A stretch of DNA of 64,000 bases, from assembly GCA_031399065.1 (NCBI GenBank), contig JANNOM010000009.1:1-64000 (forward strand). Direction: 5' to 3'. The DNA is from JADCRZ01 sp031399065. Its GTDB lineage: Bacteria; Bacteroidota; Bacteroidia; Chitinophagales; Chitinophagaceae. Below are positions 27,716 to 36,827 of this stretch, one piece after another. The translations under genes were made by a program, and so were the position numbers. A model generated the notes under the pieces. That model saw only the letters and a list, made by a program, of their open reading frames with translations, made no database searches and had not been told where the DNA came from. Positions within the stretch are counted from its first letter, which is position 1. Each line of letters starts with the position of its first letter.

Positions 27716-30700
27716 ATGAGAAACGCTTATTTGAACAAGCCTTTAACGGTATGGGTTTTTACCCTTATTTTACTCTCGTTCACCCAGTCCCGTTCGTTTG
27801 CACAGGAAATAAATCTCACACTGGATGGTAAGGTAACCGATGCAAAGGATAAGTCGCCGCTTGGCGGTGCCACTGTCCACATTAAAGGTACGACCCATGA
27901 AGTGGTAACGGACGGTAAAGGAAAATTTTCATTCAGAACAGGGCAGCTGGTGCCTGTCGTGCTCACTATCAGTTTCGTGGGATATGAAACAAAGGAAGTA
28001 GAAGTAACCCAGGCGGGCTTTGTAGACGTGCAGCTTACAGAAACATCCTCACAGTTAAATGATGTGGTGATAGTAGGTTATGCCACCCAGAGCCGTAAAA
28101 GTCTGGTAGGTTCCATCTTCAAAATAAAAACATCCGAAACCAAACAGATACCCGTTGCCAGTTTTGATGCGCAACTGCAGGGTAAAGCACCGGGCGTGCA
28201 AATAAACACCTATTCAGGTACACCAGGCGAAGGGGTTAAGGTACAGGTAAGGGGAACGGCTTCCATCAACGCCAGTAATGATCCCTTATACGTCATCGAC
28301 GGCGTATTGATCAATAACAATTCACTGGCTACTATCGAACTGGGAGGTAAAAAAACATCTCCTCTGGCTGATATTAACCCGTCCGACATTGAAAGCATGG
28401 AAGTGTTGAAAGATGCCAGTGCCATTGCCATCTACGGATCCAGGGGATCGAATGGTGTAATATTGGTAACCACTAAAAGAGGTTCCTATAATACCGCTAA
28501 AACGAAAGTAAGGCTGGATGTAACGGAGGGAAGACAGAAAGCCGACCCGGGCAGGATGTGGGAACTGACTACTGGTCCGGAACACGCTTCCATGGTAAAT
28601 GAACAATGGATCAACTCTGGCAAGGATAACCCGGCACTTAACCAAACCATTGCCAACAGGCCTTTTCGCCCCGCAGGTGAAGTGGTCAACGGAGTGGCAG
28701 GCAGAGGCAACCCGGAAGACCAGCAGACATACGACCGGCTGAATCGTGTGTTCAGAACGGCGAAGCTAAGAAGTTACGACCTCAATGTAGTGGGTGGCAG
28801 CAGCAAGGTACGTTATAACATAGGTGCCGGCTATACCAGCCAGGAGGGGATACTGAAGCCGGCGAAGTTCGAGCGATCCAGTGCTAAATTCAATTTCGAT
28901 GCACGGCTTACGGACAAGATAACATTCAGTTCGAGTAACGGTGTATACCGTTCCTTTCGCCAGCAGGTTAGGGGCGGGGCGGGACAGCAGGCCGGTCATT
29001 TGCTGGCCGCACTCCACCATCCTACCTACCTGCCGCTCTATAATGCCGACGGCACGCCGGCCAGGGGATCTTTGTATGAAAATATAGATAATCTTACCAA
29101 TACAGATATAACGAACATCTCTACCCGCAGCCTGCGGTATATTGGTAACCAGTATCTGGAGTTTGATATTTTACCCGGACTTAAATTTAAAACATCTGTA
29201 GGTCTCGATTACAATAACTATAACGAGCGGGAATTCTTTAATGACCAGACCATTATCGGGGGAGCCCCTAACCCACCGGGTTATAAGAATGAAGTGATCA
29301 CTAATTATACGGTTTTTCAAAACGAGCAGATACTGACCTACAACCGCGACATCGGCAAGCGTCAGGACATCACGATACTGCTGGGTAACAGTCTTCAATC
29401 CACTAAAGTAAACGTTGTGGCAGCCACCGGCCAGGGTTTTCCCAATAATTCTTTCCAGCAAATATCTGCGGCATCAGTAAGAACATCCGGTCAATCGCAA
29501 TCAGAGTCGACCATTGCTTCCTTTTTTGGACGGGTGAATTATAGTTACGATGAAAAATACTTCCTGGAAGCGTCTTTGAGAGCCGATGGATCATCCAAAT
29601 TCGGAACAAACAATAGCTGGGGATATTTCCCGGCTGTGGGTGCTTCCTGGAGAATCAAGCAGGAGCCTTTCCTTAAAAACGCGGAGAATATATCGGAGTT
29701 TAAATTCAGGGCCAGTGTTGGCCTGGCCGGCAACCAGAACGGCATCAATGATTACGCGGCCCGCGGCTTATGGACCGGTAATGTACAATACCCCGATAGT
29801 TTGACCAGCGGACCGAAACCCGCTATAGCACCCTTTCAACTGGAGAACCCCGATTTGAAATGGGAAAAAACGACTACCTATAACGCGGGAGTGGATATAG
29901 GACTTTATGGCGACCGGCTTTTCATTAATCTTGATGCTTATTATAAGTATACTACAGATGCTTTACTATACCTGCCTATTCCCTCTGCCACCGGCTATAG
30001 CAGTACACTCGCCAATGCGGGGGAAGTGAGCAACAAAGGCATAGAGTTGAACATATCGACAGTTAATATCCGTAACAAAAATTTTGAATGGACATCCAAT
30101 TTTAATTTTTCCCGGAATGTAAACCGTGCCGAAAAGCTGGTTAGTCCTATCACCTTCGAAGCAAGAGAATACCGCAGAACGGAAGTAGGCCAGCCTTTGG
30201 CAAGCTACTGGCTGTACAGGCAACTATACGTGGATCCGCAAACGGGAAACGCGGTTTTCGACGATGTGGACAAGGATGGTAAGTTAACCCAGGCCGACCG
30301 CCAGATTTTCGGCAACCTGATCCCTGATTTCTTTGGAGGCCTTACGAATAACATTACTTACAAAGGCTTTGAACTGAACGTGCTGTTTACTTACCAGTAC
30401 GGTAACTATGTATACAACTTTAACCGGTACATACTGGAAGGTGGCGGCACCAGGGATGCTTCCCGCTCTTTGCTTAAAAGCCAGTTGGACAGGTGGCAGA
30501 AGCCCGGCGACATCACTAATACGCCTCGCGTAACCAGCGTGGGTAATAACTATAATATAGAGCAGAACAGCCGATACCTGGAAGATGGATCGTTTGTACG
30601 ACTGAAAGCAGTGACCCTGGGATATAACATACCCTCCCGCATAACCGAAAAAGCAGGATTGTCGAAAGTGCGCATTTATGCGCTGGGTACCAACCTTTGG

Positions 30701-30829
30701 CTGCTTACCAAATACACCGGCGCCGATCCTGAATCTTCCGGAAGCGCGGGTCAGAACCTGGACGGACTAGACACGGCTACCCCGCCACAACCGATAGGTA
30801 TACAAGTGGGGGCCAGCATTTCATTTTAA
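27716..30829 (+). CDS. SusC-family TonB-dependent outer-membrane receptor
   Basis: A 1037-residue SusC/RagA receptor without an STN domain. A signal peptide (VWVFTLILLSFTQSRSFAQ) is followed by the carboxypeptidase-like domain at about 36-115 (LDGKVTDAKDKSPLGGATVH, then VVTDGKGKFSF). The SusC motif LNDVVIVGYATQSRKS lies near 117-132, then the plug (VQVRGTASINASNDPLYVID), the TonB-dependent SRGSNGVILVTTKRG segment and the barrel ending ASISF. It imports an unknown ligand together with the following SusD. No sigma/FecR, hybrid two-component or SusR gene is adjacent. The long structured region before the ATG at 27716 is the only regulatory hint. Confidence 0.93.
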   Translation: MRNAYLNKPLTVWVFTLILLSFTQSRSFAQEINLTLDGKVTDAKDKSPLGGATVHIKGTTHEVVTDGKGKFSFRTGQLVPVVLTISFVGYETKEVEVTQAGFVDVQLTETSSQLNDVVIVGYATQSRKSLVGSIFKIKTSETKQIPVASFDAQLQGKAPGVQINTYSGTPGEGVKVQVRGTASINASNDPLYVIDGVLINNNSLATIELGGKKTSPLADINPSDIESMEVLKDASAIAIYGSRGSNGVILVTTKRGSYNTAKTKVRLDVTEGRQKADPGRMWELTTGPEHASMVNEQWINSGKDNPALNQTIANRPFRPAGEVVNGVAGRGNPEDQQTYDRLNRVFRTAKLRSYDLNVVGGSSKVRYNIGAGYTSQEGILKPAKFERSSAKFNFDARLTDKITFSSSNGVYRSFRQQVRGGAGQQAGHLLAALHHPTYLPLYNADGTPARGSLYENIDNLTNTDITNISTRSLRYIGNQYLEFDILPGLKFKTSVGLDYNNYNEREFFNDQTIIGGAPNPPGYKNEVITNYTVFQNEQILTYNRDIGKRQDITILLGNSLQSTKVNVVAATGQGFPNNSFQQISAASVRTSGQSQSESTIASFFGRVNYSYDEKYFLEASLRADGSSKFGTNNSWGYFPAVGASWRIKQEPFLKNAENISEFKFRASVGLAGNQNGINDYAARGLWTGNVQYPDSLTSGPKPAIAPFQLENPDLKWEKTTTYNAGVDIGLYGDRLFINLDAYYKYTTDALLYLPIPSATGYSSTLANAGEVSNKGIELNISTVNIRNKNFEWTSNFNFSRNVNRAEKLVSPITFEAREYRRTEVGQPLASYWLYRQLYVDPQTGNAVFDDVDKDGKLTQADRQIFGNLIPDFFGGLTNNITYKGFELNVLFTYQYGNYVYNFNRYILEGGGTRDASRSLLKSQLDRWQKPGDITNTPRVTSVGNNYNIEQNSRYLEDGSFVRLKAVTLGYNIPSRITEKAGLSKVRIYALGTNLWLLTKYTGADPESSGSAGQNLDGLDTATPPQPIGIQVGASISF

Positions 30830-30854
30830 CGATATCATCAAGCAATAAAAGATC

Positions 30855-32162
30855 ATGCAACAGCTAACAAAACTTTTACTTTTCATATCCCTGGTCGCGA
30901 CTTCATCCTGCAAAAAATACCTGGAAGTAGAATCCTACGACAGGGTATCGGACGAAAACACCATATTCGACCGAGCATCTTCCGAAACGGCGGTACGGGG
31001 TGCTTACCGTTCGCTGATCAGCTCCAATTACAGCAGCGGTTTTCAGAATACTATCCTGCAATCGGGCGGCGACGTACGTTCGCTCAATAATGCACAGACG
31101 GATCTGAATGTGATTAATTACGACCTGCGTTCCGATATCGGGTTCCTGTCCACGTTCTGGGCTAACTTCTATAACACTATTAACCGGACGAATCATATAA
31201 TAGAGAAAGTGCCCCTGGTTACCGATGCGCGGTTAACAACCGAACTTCGCAACCAGCTCCTGGGTGAAGCTTATTTTATCAGGGCACTGTCCTATTTCGA
31301 CCTGGCGAGGGTATTCGGCAATGTGCAGATATTCCTTACACCTACTAAACAGGTGTCTGACAAGCTGGGCGTTAAACAAAGTACCCAGAGCGAGGTATAT
31401 GCCCAGGTGCTCGAAGACCTTAACCGGGCAGAAGCATTATTACCCGCCACCATTGTACGGAACAGGGCGCGTAAATCGACAGTATATGCGCTCAGATCCC
31501 GGTTACGCCTTTACCAGGGTAAATACGAAGAAGCGGAAGCAGATGCTTCCCTCGTCATAAATAACAGCGGCTATAGACTAATAAAACCGTTCAACCTTGC
31601 AGGGGGCACTGCCGAATCCATACTGGAAGGTTCTTTTAGTGTGGATGCGACCAATGGTGGTTTTGCACTATGGAATACTACTAACCGGGCACTGGAACCC
31701 AAGGCTACCCTGCACACATTATTGAATGACGTCAACATAGGAGGAGGCAGGAAGATACTTTCGGTTGTCAATGCCAGGGGCCAGTTCATCGGTGGCATTT
31801 ATCCAGCTAATACCTCCCCAAGCTATATCATCCGAACGGCGGAAGTTTACCTTATAAGAGCTGAGGCAAGAGCCCGGAAGGAATTGGCGGATCTGAACGG
31901 TTCCATCAGCGATCTGAATGAAGTAAGGATACGGTCAGCCATACCCGTTACTACTGCAACTACACGTGCGGATATACTGCTGGCAATAGAAAATGAGCGA
32001 AGGGTTGAATTTGCACTGGAGCCAGACAGGTGGTTCGATCTGGTAAGAACAGGCCGGGCAAAAGATGTGTTGAATATCCAGAATCCCAATAAATACATTT
32101 TCCCTATTCCTGCAGGAGAAATCATTGCTGACCCCTCCCTGCAGCAAAACAAGGATTATTAA
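30855..32162 (+). CDS. SusD/RagB-family surface lipoprotein
   Basis: A 435-residue SusD-family lipoprotein, at the short end of the family (usually 450-600). The signal ends at the lipobox SSC (C19, followed by KKYLEV). It shows INRTNHIIEKVPLV, the motif YFIRALSYFDLARVFGNVQ near 138-156 and the C-terminal signature IENERRVEFALEPDRWFDLV, followed by RTGRA. It lies 25 bases after its SusC partner. The next gene is not a glycosidase but a membrane protein 29 bases away, so this SusCD pair may serve a non-glycan or small-molecule ligand; that is inference. Confidence 0.92.
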   Translation: MQQLTKLLLFISLVATSSCKKYLEVESYDRVSDENTIFDRASSETAVRGAYRSLISSNYSSGFQNTILQSGGDVRSLNNAQTDLNVINYDLRSDIGFLSTFWANFYNTINRTNHIIEKVPLVTDARLTTELRNQLLGEAYFIRALSYFDLARVFGNVQIFLTPTKQVSDKLGVKQSTQSEVYAQVLEDLNRAEALLPATIVRNRARKSTVYALRSRLRLYQGKYEEAEADASLVINNSGYRLIKPFNLAGGTAESILEGSFSVDATNGGFALWNTTNRALEPKATLHTLLNDVNIGGGRKILSVVNARGQFIGGIYPANTSPSYIIRTAEVYLIRAEARARKELADLNGSISDLNEVRIRSAIPVTTATTRADILLAIENERRVEFALEPDRWFDLVRTGRAKDVLNIQNPNKYIFPIPAGEIIADPSLQQNKDY

Positions 32163-32191
32163 TAACATCAGCTAAACAAACCACGGGCGTT

Positions 32192-33619
32192 ATGAGTGAT
32201 GCGTTCAATCTTAAAGCACCTTCCCGCACAGGGAGCAATCGGCAATCGTTACAGGGCTGGTTAAGCAGCATTGCCGCACCAGGACAGGTATTTAAAGAAT
32301 GGAAAGGCTGGGAGATATCGCTGTTCCGTTTCTTCTTCCTGTTTTTTCTTCTTCTCATTTTACCCATCGACTGGAAATTTTACCGCCAGCTTTTTTCTAT
32401 CAACTGGGTACACCTGCATTTTCATGACCTGTTCGATCTTGCCAAATACCAGGTACAGTTTATCCCCGCGGGCAGGCTTCCGCAATGGGGCATTGGTGCA
32501 TTTGCCAACTGGGGTATTGCTATACTTATAGCCCTAACCGGTGCATTAATATGGGGCAGATTCGATAAGGACCGGAAAGAATATACTGTACTTTATTACT
32601 GGCTGAGAGTGATCATACGTTACAGGCTGGCAGTGACACTGATCGCTTACGGGTTCATTAAACTCTTTCCATTGCAGATGCCCTATCCTTCTCTCAGCAA
32701 CCTGCTTACCAACTACGGCGATTATTTTGCCTGGAAGATATATTTTCAAACAGTAGGCATAGCACCCAAATACGAATCCTTCCTTGGCTTCGTGGAAATA
32801 CTTTCGGGCTTTTTATTGTTTAACAGGAAAACGGTCACTTTCGGGGTTGGACTTATCTTCGGTTTCATAGGAAATGTAGCGGTGGTGAATGGGTTTTACG
32901 ATATTGGCGAACTGACGACCAGCTCTTTTATCGTGCTGCTGGCCTCTTTTCTTTTTATTTATGATATCCCCCGGCTGTACACAATGCTCATTAAAGAAGC
33001 CCCTGCCTATGCCAACCGGCTGATACCTGTTTTTTCCAATGAACGCATGCGGAAAACACGTTACTTTCTAAGGGGTGCTTTCCTTTTCTTCGTTCTCCTG
33101 TTTGCGTATAAAACATTTGATAATTTTATAAATGATCCGTACAAAATACCCCGTACCCCGGGGTTGAGTAATGCGTTTGGATATTATAACGTAAAACAGT
33201 TTATACTAAATAAAGATACCATTGCTTATTCCAAAACAGACCCCGACAGGTGGCAGGATGTAGTCTTCGAAAAGTGGTCGACCCTTACCATTAAGGTGAA
33301 CCGGCCGGTAAAAATAGACTTCTCGAGTGCTGAAGTGGCGGCTGAAAAAGACATTGACCGCAATTACGAACTGGCAGGCTTTGCAGGAAGGCATTATTTT
33401 TATTACGAGGCAGATACTGTTAAGCATACCCTTGCCCTGCAAAACAAAAACATAAACCACCGCAACGAAAAGCTGTTCCTGACCTATAGCCGTCCCAATG
33501 ATTCTACGCTCGCTTTGTCGGGTATCAATGAAAACAACGATTCCATACAGGTAGTGCTGAGCAGGATCAACAAAAAGTACTTAATGCAGGAAGGCAGGCG
33601 CAGGCCGGTTAAAATATAA
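32192..33619 (+). CDS. Polytopic membrane protein with C-terminal extracytoplasmic domain, copy 1
   Basis: A 475-residue membrane protein. Hydrophobic spans are visible at about 43-63, 104-125, 143-165, 190-213, 216-262 (two spans) and 290-310, with a DoxX-like core (RYRLAVTLIAYGFIKLFPLQ, then FLGFVEILSGFLLFNRKTV). From about residue 317 a soluble domain of 159 residues follows, probably periplasmic. It starts PGLSNAFGYYNVKQF and holds WQDVVFEKWSTL and LALQNKNINHRNEKLFL. The next gene has the same architecture. Both directly follow the SusCD pair with 29-30 base gaps and surely share its transcript. Homologues are often labelled DoxX family. Function is unknown; neither transporter nor enzyme residues are evident. 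Confidence 0.72.
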   Translation: MSDAFNLKAPSRTGSNRQSLQGWLSSIAAPGQVFKEWKGWEISLFRFFFLFFLLLILPIDWKFYRQLFSINWVHLHFHDLFDLAKYQVQFIPAGRLPQWGIGAFANWGIAILIALTGALIWGRFDKDRKEYTVLYYWLRVIIRYRLAVTLIAYGFIKLFPLQMPYPSLSNLLTNYGDYFAWKIYFQTVGIAPKYESFLGFVEILSGFLLFNRKTVTFGVGLIFGFIGNVAVVNGFYDIGELTTSSFIVLLASFLFIYDIPRLYTMLIKEAPAYANRLIPVFSNERMRKTRYFLRGAFLFFVLLFAYKTFDNFINDPYKIPRTPGLSNAFGYYNVKQFILNKDTIAYSKTDPDRWQDVVFEKWSTLTIKVNRPVKIDFSSAEVAAEKDIDRNYELAGFAGRHYFYYEADTVKHTLALQNKNINHRNEKLFLTYSRPNDSTLALSGINENNDSIQVVLSRINKKYLMQEGRRRPVKI

Positions 33620-33649
33620 TACGATACTATCATCCTAAAAAATAAGACT

Positions 33650-35173
33650 ATGGCAACAACAGGTATACATCCCACACCTCCCGCCAGGGAATATTCCAAT
33701 AACCAGGATGGAAAGGATAAAACAAAAGCTGCCTTAAAAAACAGGGAGTGGACGTACTACCAGAAGCTGGCCTTCAGGATTGCTTTCCTGTATATGGTAT
33801 TCCTGTGCATACCCACTTATCCCAGTTTTTATAAGCACCTGTTTGGGCTGGAGTTCTCCAAGATAACCTATCACGACTTCCAGTCCATCGTAGCGTTCTG
33901 GCCCCCCCAGATCGTGCTGATCGAATCGGAAGAGGGAGTATTCGGTATTCTTAACTACATTAACCTGATCCTGCTGCTGGTGATATCGGTAGCGGGAGGT
34001 ATTATATGGTCCCTGCTGGATAAAAAAACCAAAGCATACGATAAGCTTTATTACTGGGTGCGTGTGCTGGTACGTTACCGGCTGGCGTACGGCATGATCG
34101 GGTGGGGGCTGAAAAAAGCGTTCCCGATGCAAATGGTATATCCTACCGTAGGTATGCTCAATACCCCGTTTATCGACTTCGCGGAAAAAAAGTTATACTG
34201 GTCGCATGTAGGTGTTTCTTTCGGATACACGGTTTTCCTGGGCTTTGCTGAAATTATACCTGGAATACTGCTGCTTAACCGGAAAACCTCCGTATTGGGC
34301 GCGGCACTGGCCGCCGTAGTTACTTTTAATATCTGTATCGCCAACCATGCCTATGATGCCGGCGTTGCGGTGCCCGCAGCCTACTTCGCTATACTGGGTG
34401 TTTTTGTTGCCTGGTACGATTTACCCAAAATATGGAAACTGGTGGTTAATGAAAAAGACGTTTTACAACCATACCGGTACAATCCCGTGTTTCCTGAAAA
34501 ATGGCAACATAATTTGGTAAAAGGTATCAAGTACTTCTTTAATTTTATTTTTGTGCCCCTGGCAGCAGCAGCATGGGCGTATGGATTTTTTAACGGTAAT
34601 AACTATAATATTCCCAGTTCGCCCGGACTGGCTGATACCAAAGGATACTATAACGTCACCGAATTCAGACTTAATAACCAGGTGATACCTTATTCGCCCG
34701 ATGATTCCATCCGATGGCAGGATGCCCTGTTCGAAGACTGGTCGTCGCTCAGTTATAAAACCAACCGGCCGGCGATTGCCGATCGTATGATCGGCTATTC
34801 GCCGCTGCGGGTGAAGAACAATAAGAACAATACCAGGCTGAATCAGGTGAACACACAGGATTCCGACAGACTGGCCAAAGGAAAAAGGAACCGTGACCTA
34901 GGAGTTACCCGTTGGGAAGTAGGAGGGATGGCGGGTGAAAGGCGTTATTTTTTCTACACCGCCGATCCGGCGAAGCAACTGCTCTTTCTGCAAAATAAGA
35001 ACCGCAATCATGCAGAAGAAACCCAGGTATTGCATTACAACAGGGTGAGTGCGGACAGGATCATCCTGAATGGTGTGAATGAATACAATGATTCCATTTA
35101 CGTGGTACTGGACAGGTCGAATAAAAAGTATCCACTGGTAGAAGGCAGGCAAACATCCATAACGGCTTTTTGA
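33650..35173 (+). CDS. Polytopic membrane protein with C-terminal extracytoplasmic domain, copy 2
   Basis: A 507-residue paralogue of the preceding protein. It shares the core pattern RVLVRYRLAYGMIGWGLKKA, then FLGFAEIIPGILLLNRKTS, and the C-terminal domain beginning near residue 319 with PGLADTKGYYNVTEF, WQDALFEDWSSL and FLQNKNRNHAEETQVL, ending with a shared DRSNKKYPLVEGR. Its C-terminal domain carries about 30 extra polar residues (near 385-415, rich in Asn, Lys and Arg) that copy 1 lacks. Similar but clearly diverged copies suggest a heteromeric complex. Start ATG 33650. The unit appears to end here, followed by 198 bp without a gene. Confidence 0.72.
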   Translation: MATTGIHPTPPAREYSNNQDGKDKTKAALKNREWTYYQKLAFRIAFLYMVFLCIPTYPSFYKHLFGLEFSKITYHDFQSIVAFWPPQIVLIESEEGVFGILNYINLILLLVISVAGGIIWSLLDKKTKAYDKLYYWVRVLVRYRLAYGMIGWGLKKAFPMQMVYPTVGMLNTPFIDFAEKKLYWSHVGVSFGYTVFLGFAEIIPGILLLNRKTSVLGAALAAVVTFNICIANHAYDAGVAVPAAYFAILGVFVAWYDLPKIWKLVVNEKDVLQPYRYNPVFPEKWQHNLVKGIKYFFNFIFVPLAAAAWAYGFFNGNNYNIPSSPGLADTKGYYNVTEFRLNNQVIPYSPDDSIRWQDALFEDWSSLSYKTNRPAIADRMIGYSPLRVKNNKNNTRLNQVNTQDSDRLAKGKRNRDLGVTRWEVGGMAGERRYFFYTADPAKQLLFLQNKNRNHAEETQVLHYNRVSADRIILNGVNEYNDSIYVVLDRSNKKYPLVEGRQTSITAF

Positions 35174-35371
35174 CCGGTAATGATAGTGTTACGCGAAAAC
35201 AACCCTTATTGCAGTTCGCGCCTTGTTGAATAAGCATAGGGAAGCACTTCGCAGTAAAAATTTTGTATTTCCATATATCCGCATCGGACCGGTACTGAAT
35301 AATTTAGTACATTGAATAGCAGAAACGTTTAACGAAGAAGAACAGGCAGGCAAGGAGAAACCAGACTTTAT

Positions 35372-36823
35372 ATGAGCAGAAAAGATTTTGATGCCGTAGT
35401 GGTTGGTTCGGGCCCTAACGGGCTGGCGGCGGCGATTGCATTACAACAGAAGGGTCTTTCCGTTATTATTATCGAAGGCAGCACTGTAACGGGTGGCGGT
35501 CTGCGCACCAAAGAATTGACGCTTCCCGGTTTCCATCACGATGTATGCTCCGCCGTGCATCCTATGGCGCTGGCTTCTCCTTTCTTCTCCTCGCTGCCTT
35601 TGGAGCAGTTCGGGTTACAATATATCCATCCGCCGGTAGCGGCGGCACATCCCTTCGATGGTGGAGAAGCGGCACTCCTTAAAGGCTCCGTGGAAGATAC
35701 GGCGGCTCTCCTGGGTGCAGACAGGCAGGCTTATATAGACCTGATGGCACCCATTGTTAAAGACTGGCCATTGATCCGGAACGATATGCTGGCTCCCTTG
35801 CATTTCCCCGAACATCCGATCGCTTTCGCAAAATTCGGATTAAAAGCACTGCCTTCCGCCATGTTCCAGGCGCGCCGCTTTCGTACTAAGCAGGCACGTG
35901 GCCTCTGGGCCGGCGTAGCCGCTCACTCTGTACAGCCACTTACTAATTTAACTACATCGGCTGTTACACTGGTACTAATGGCCGCTGCGCATCGCCATGG
36001 CTGGCCAATTCCCAAAGGAGGCAGCCATTATATTGCGGATGCGCTGACAGCCTATTTTATTTCGCTGGGCGGAAAGATACAGACGGGCACTTATATTACA
36101 TCGCTGGAGCAACTACCCTCTTCTGATGCGGTGCTGTTCGATATAACGCCCAGGCAGTTATTGCAGATAGCCGGGCACCGCTTTAGTTCCATTTATAAAT
36201 GGCAGTTGAACCGGTACCGCTATGGCCCGGGAGTTTATAAAATGGATTTCGCTTTAGACGGGCCCGTTCCCTTCGCGGCCCCCGGGTGCCGCGAAGCAGG
36301 TACCGTTCATATCGGCAACACGCTGGAGGAAATTGCCGCCAGCGAAAAAGCCGCCTGGCAGGGTCAGCACTCCGAGAACCCATATGTACTGCTGGCACAG
36401 CAAAGTATCTTCGACGCTTCCAGGGCACCGGAGGGTAATCATACCGTATGGGCTTATTGCCATGTACCCAATGGATCTACGAAAGATATGTCGCCCATTA
36501 TTGAACGACAGATTGAACGGTTCGCGCCCGGGTTCCGGGAACGCATACTGGCAAAGCATACGATGAATACGGCTGAAATAGAGCAGTATAATCCCAATTA
36601 TATCGGTGGTGATATTGGTGGGGGAGCGATCGATATCAGCCAGTTGTTTACCCGGCCGGCTTTACGCTGGTCGCCTTACCGCAGTTCGGCGAAAGGACTA
36701 TATATTTGCTCGTCCTCCACGCCGCCGGGAGGGGGGGTACATGGCATGTGCGGTTATCATGCGGCGCAACGCGCATTAAAAGATGTATTCAGCGATAAAA
36801 TAACTATTCACGAAAAACAATAA
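35372..36823 (+). CDS. FAD-dependent oxidoreductase, phytoene desaturase/PYROXD2-like
   Basis: A 483-residue flavoprotein of the amine oxidase/CrtI-like group. The N-terminal dinucleotide-binding fold is clear (VVVGSGPNGLAAAIALQQKG at about 10-29, acidic E35 ending the second strand). The motif TGGGLRTKELTLPGFHHDVC at about 41-60 and the C-terminal FAD segment LYICSSSTPPGGGVHGMCGY are typical of NAD(P)/FAD-dependent proteins related to PYROXD2. No signal peptide, so it is cytoplasmic. The substrate is unknown; no carotenoid genes lie nearby, so a carotene desaturase role is not supported. The YeiH-like exporter gene starts four bases after its stop, indicating co-transcription. Confidence 0.85.
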   Translation: MSRKDFDAVVVGSGPNGLAAAIALQQKGLSVIIIEGSTVTGGGLRTKELTLPGFHHDVCSAVHPMALASPFFSSLPLEQFGLQYIHPPVAAAHPFDGGEAALLKGSVEDTAALLGADRQAYIDLMAPIVKDWPLIRNDMLAPLHFPEHPIAFAKFGLKALPSAMFQARRFRTKQARGLWAGVAAHSVQPLTNLTTSAVTLVLMAAAHRHGWPIPKGGSHYIADALTAYFISLGGKIQTGTYITSLEQLPSSDAVLFDITPRQLLQIAGHRFSSIYKWQLNRYRYGPGVYKMDFALDGPVPFAAPGCREAGTVHIGNTLEEIAASEKAAWQGQHSENPYVLLAQQSIFDASRAPEGNHTVWAYCHVPNGSTKDMSPIIERQIERFAPGFRERILAKHTMNTAEIEQYNPNYIGGDIGGGAIDISQLFTRPALRWSPYRSSAKGLYICSSSTPPGGGVHGMCGYHAAQRALKDVFSDKITIHEKQ

Positions 36824-36827
36824 TTAA

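Noticed and set aside
35372..36823. Assignment of the flavoprotein as a carotenoid phytoene desaturase
   Set aside because: The dinucleotide fold is shared, but no crtB, crtZ or other carotenoid gene lies nearby and the motifs fit PYROXD2-like proteins better.
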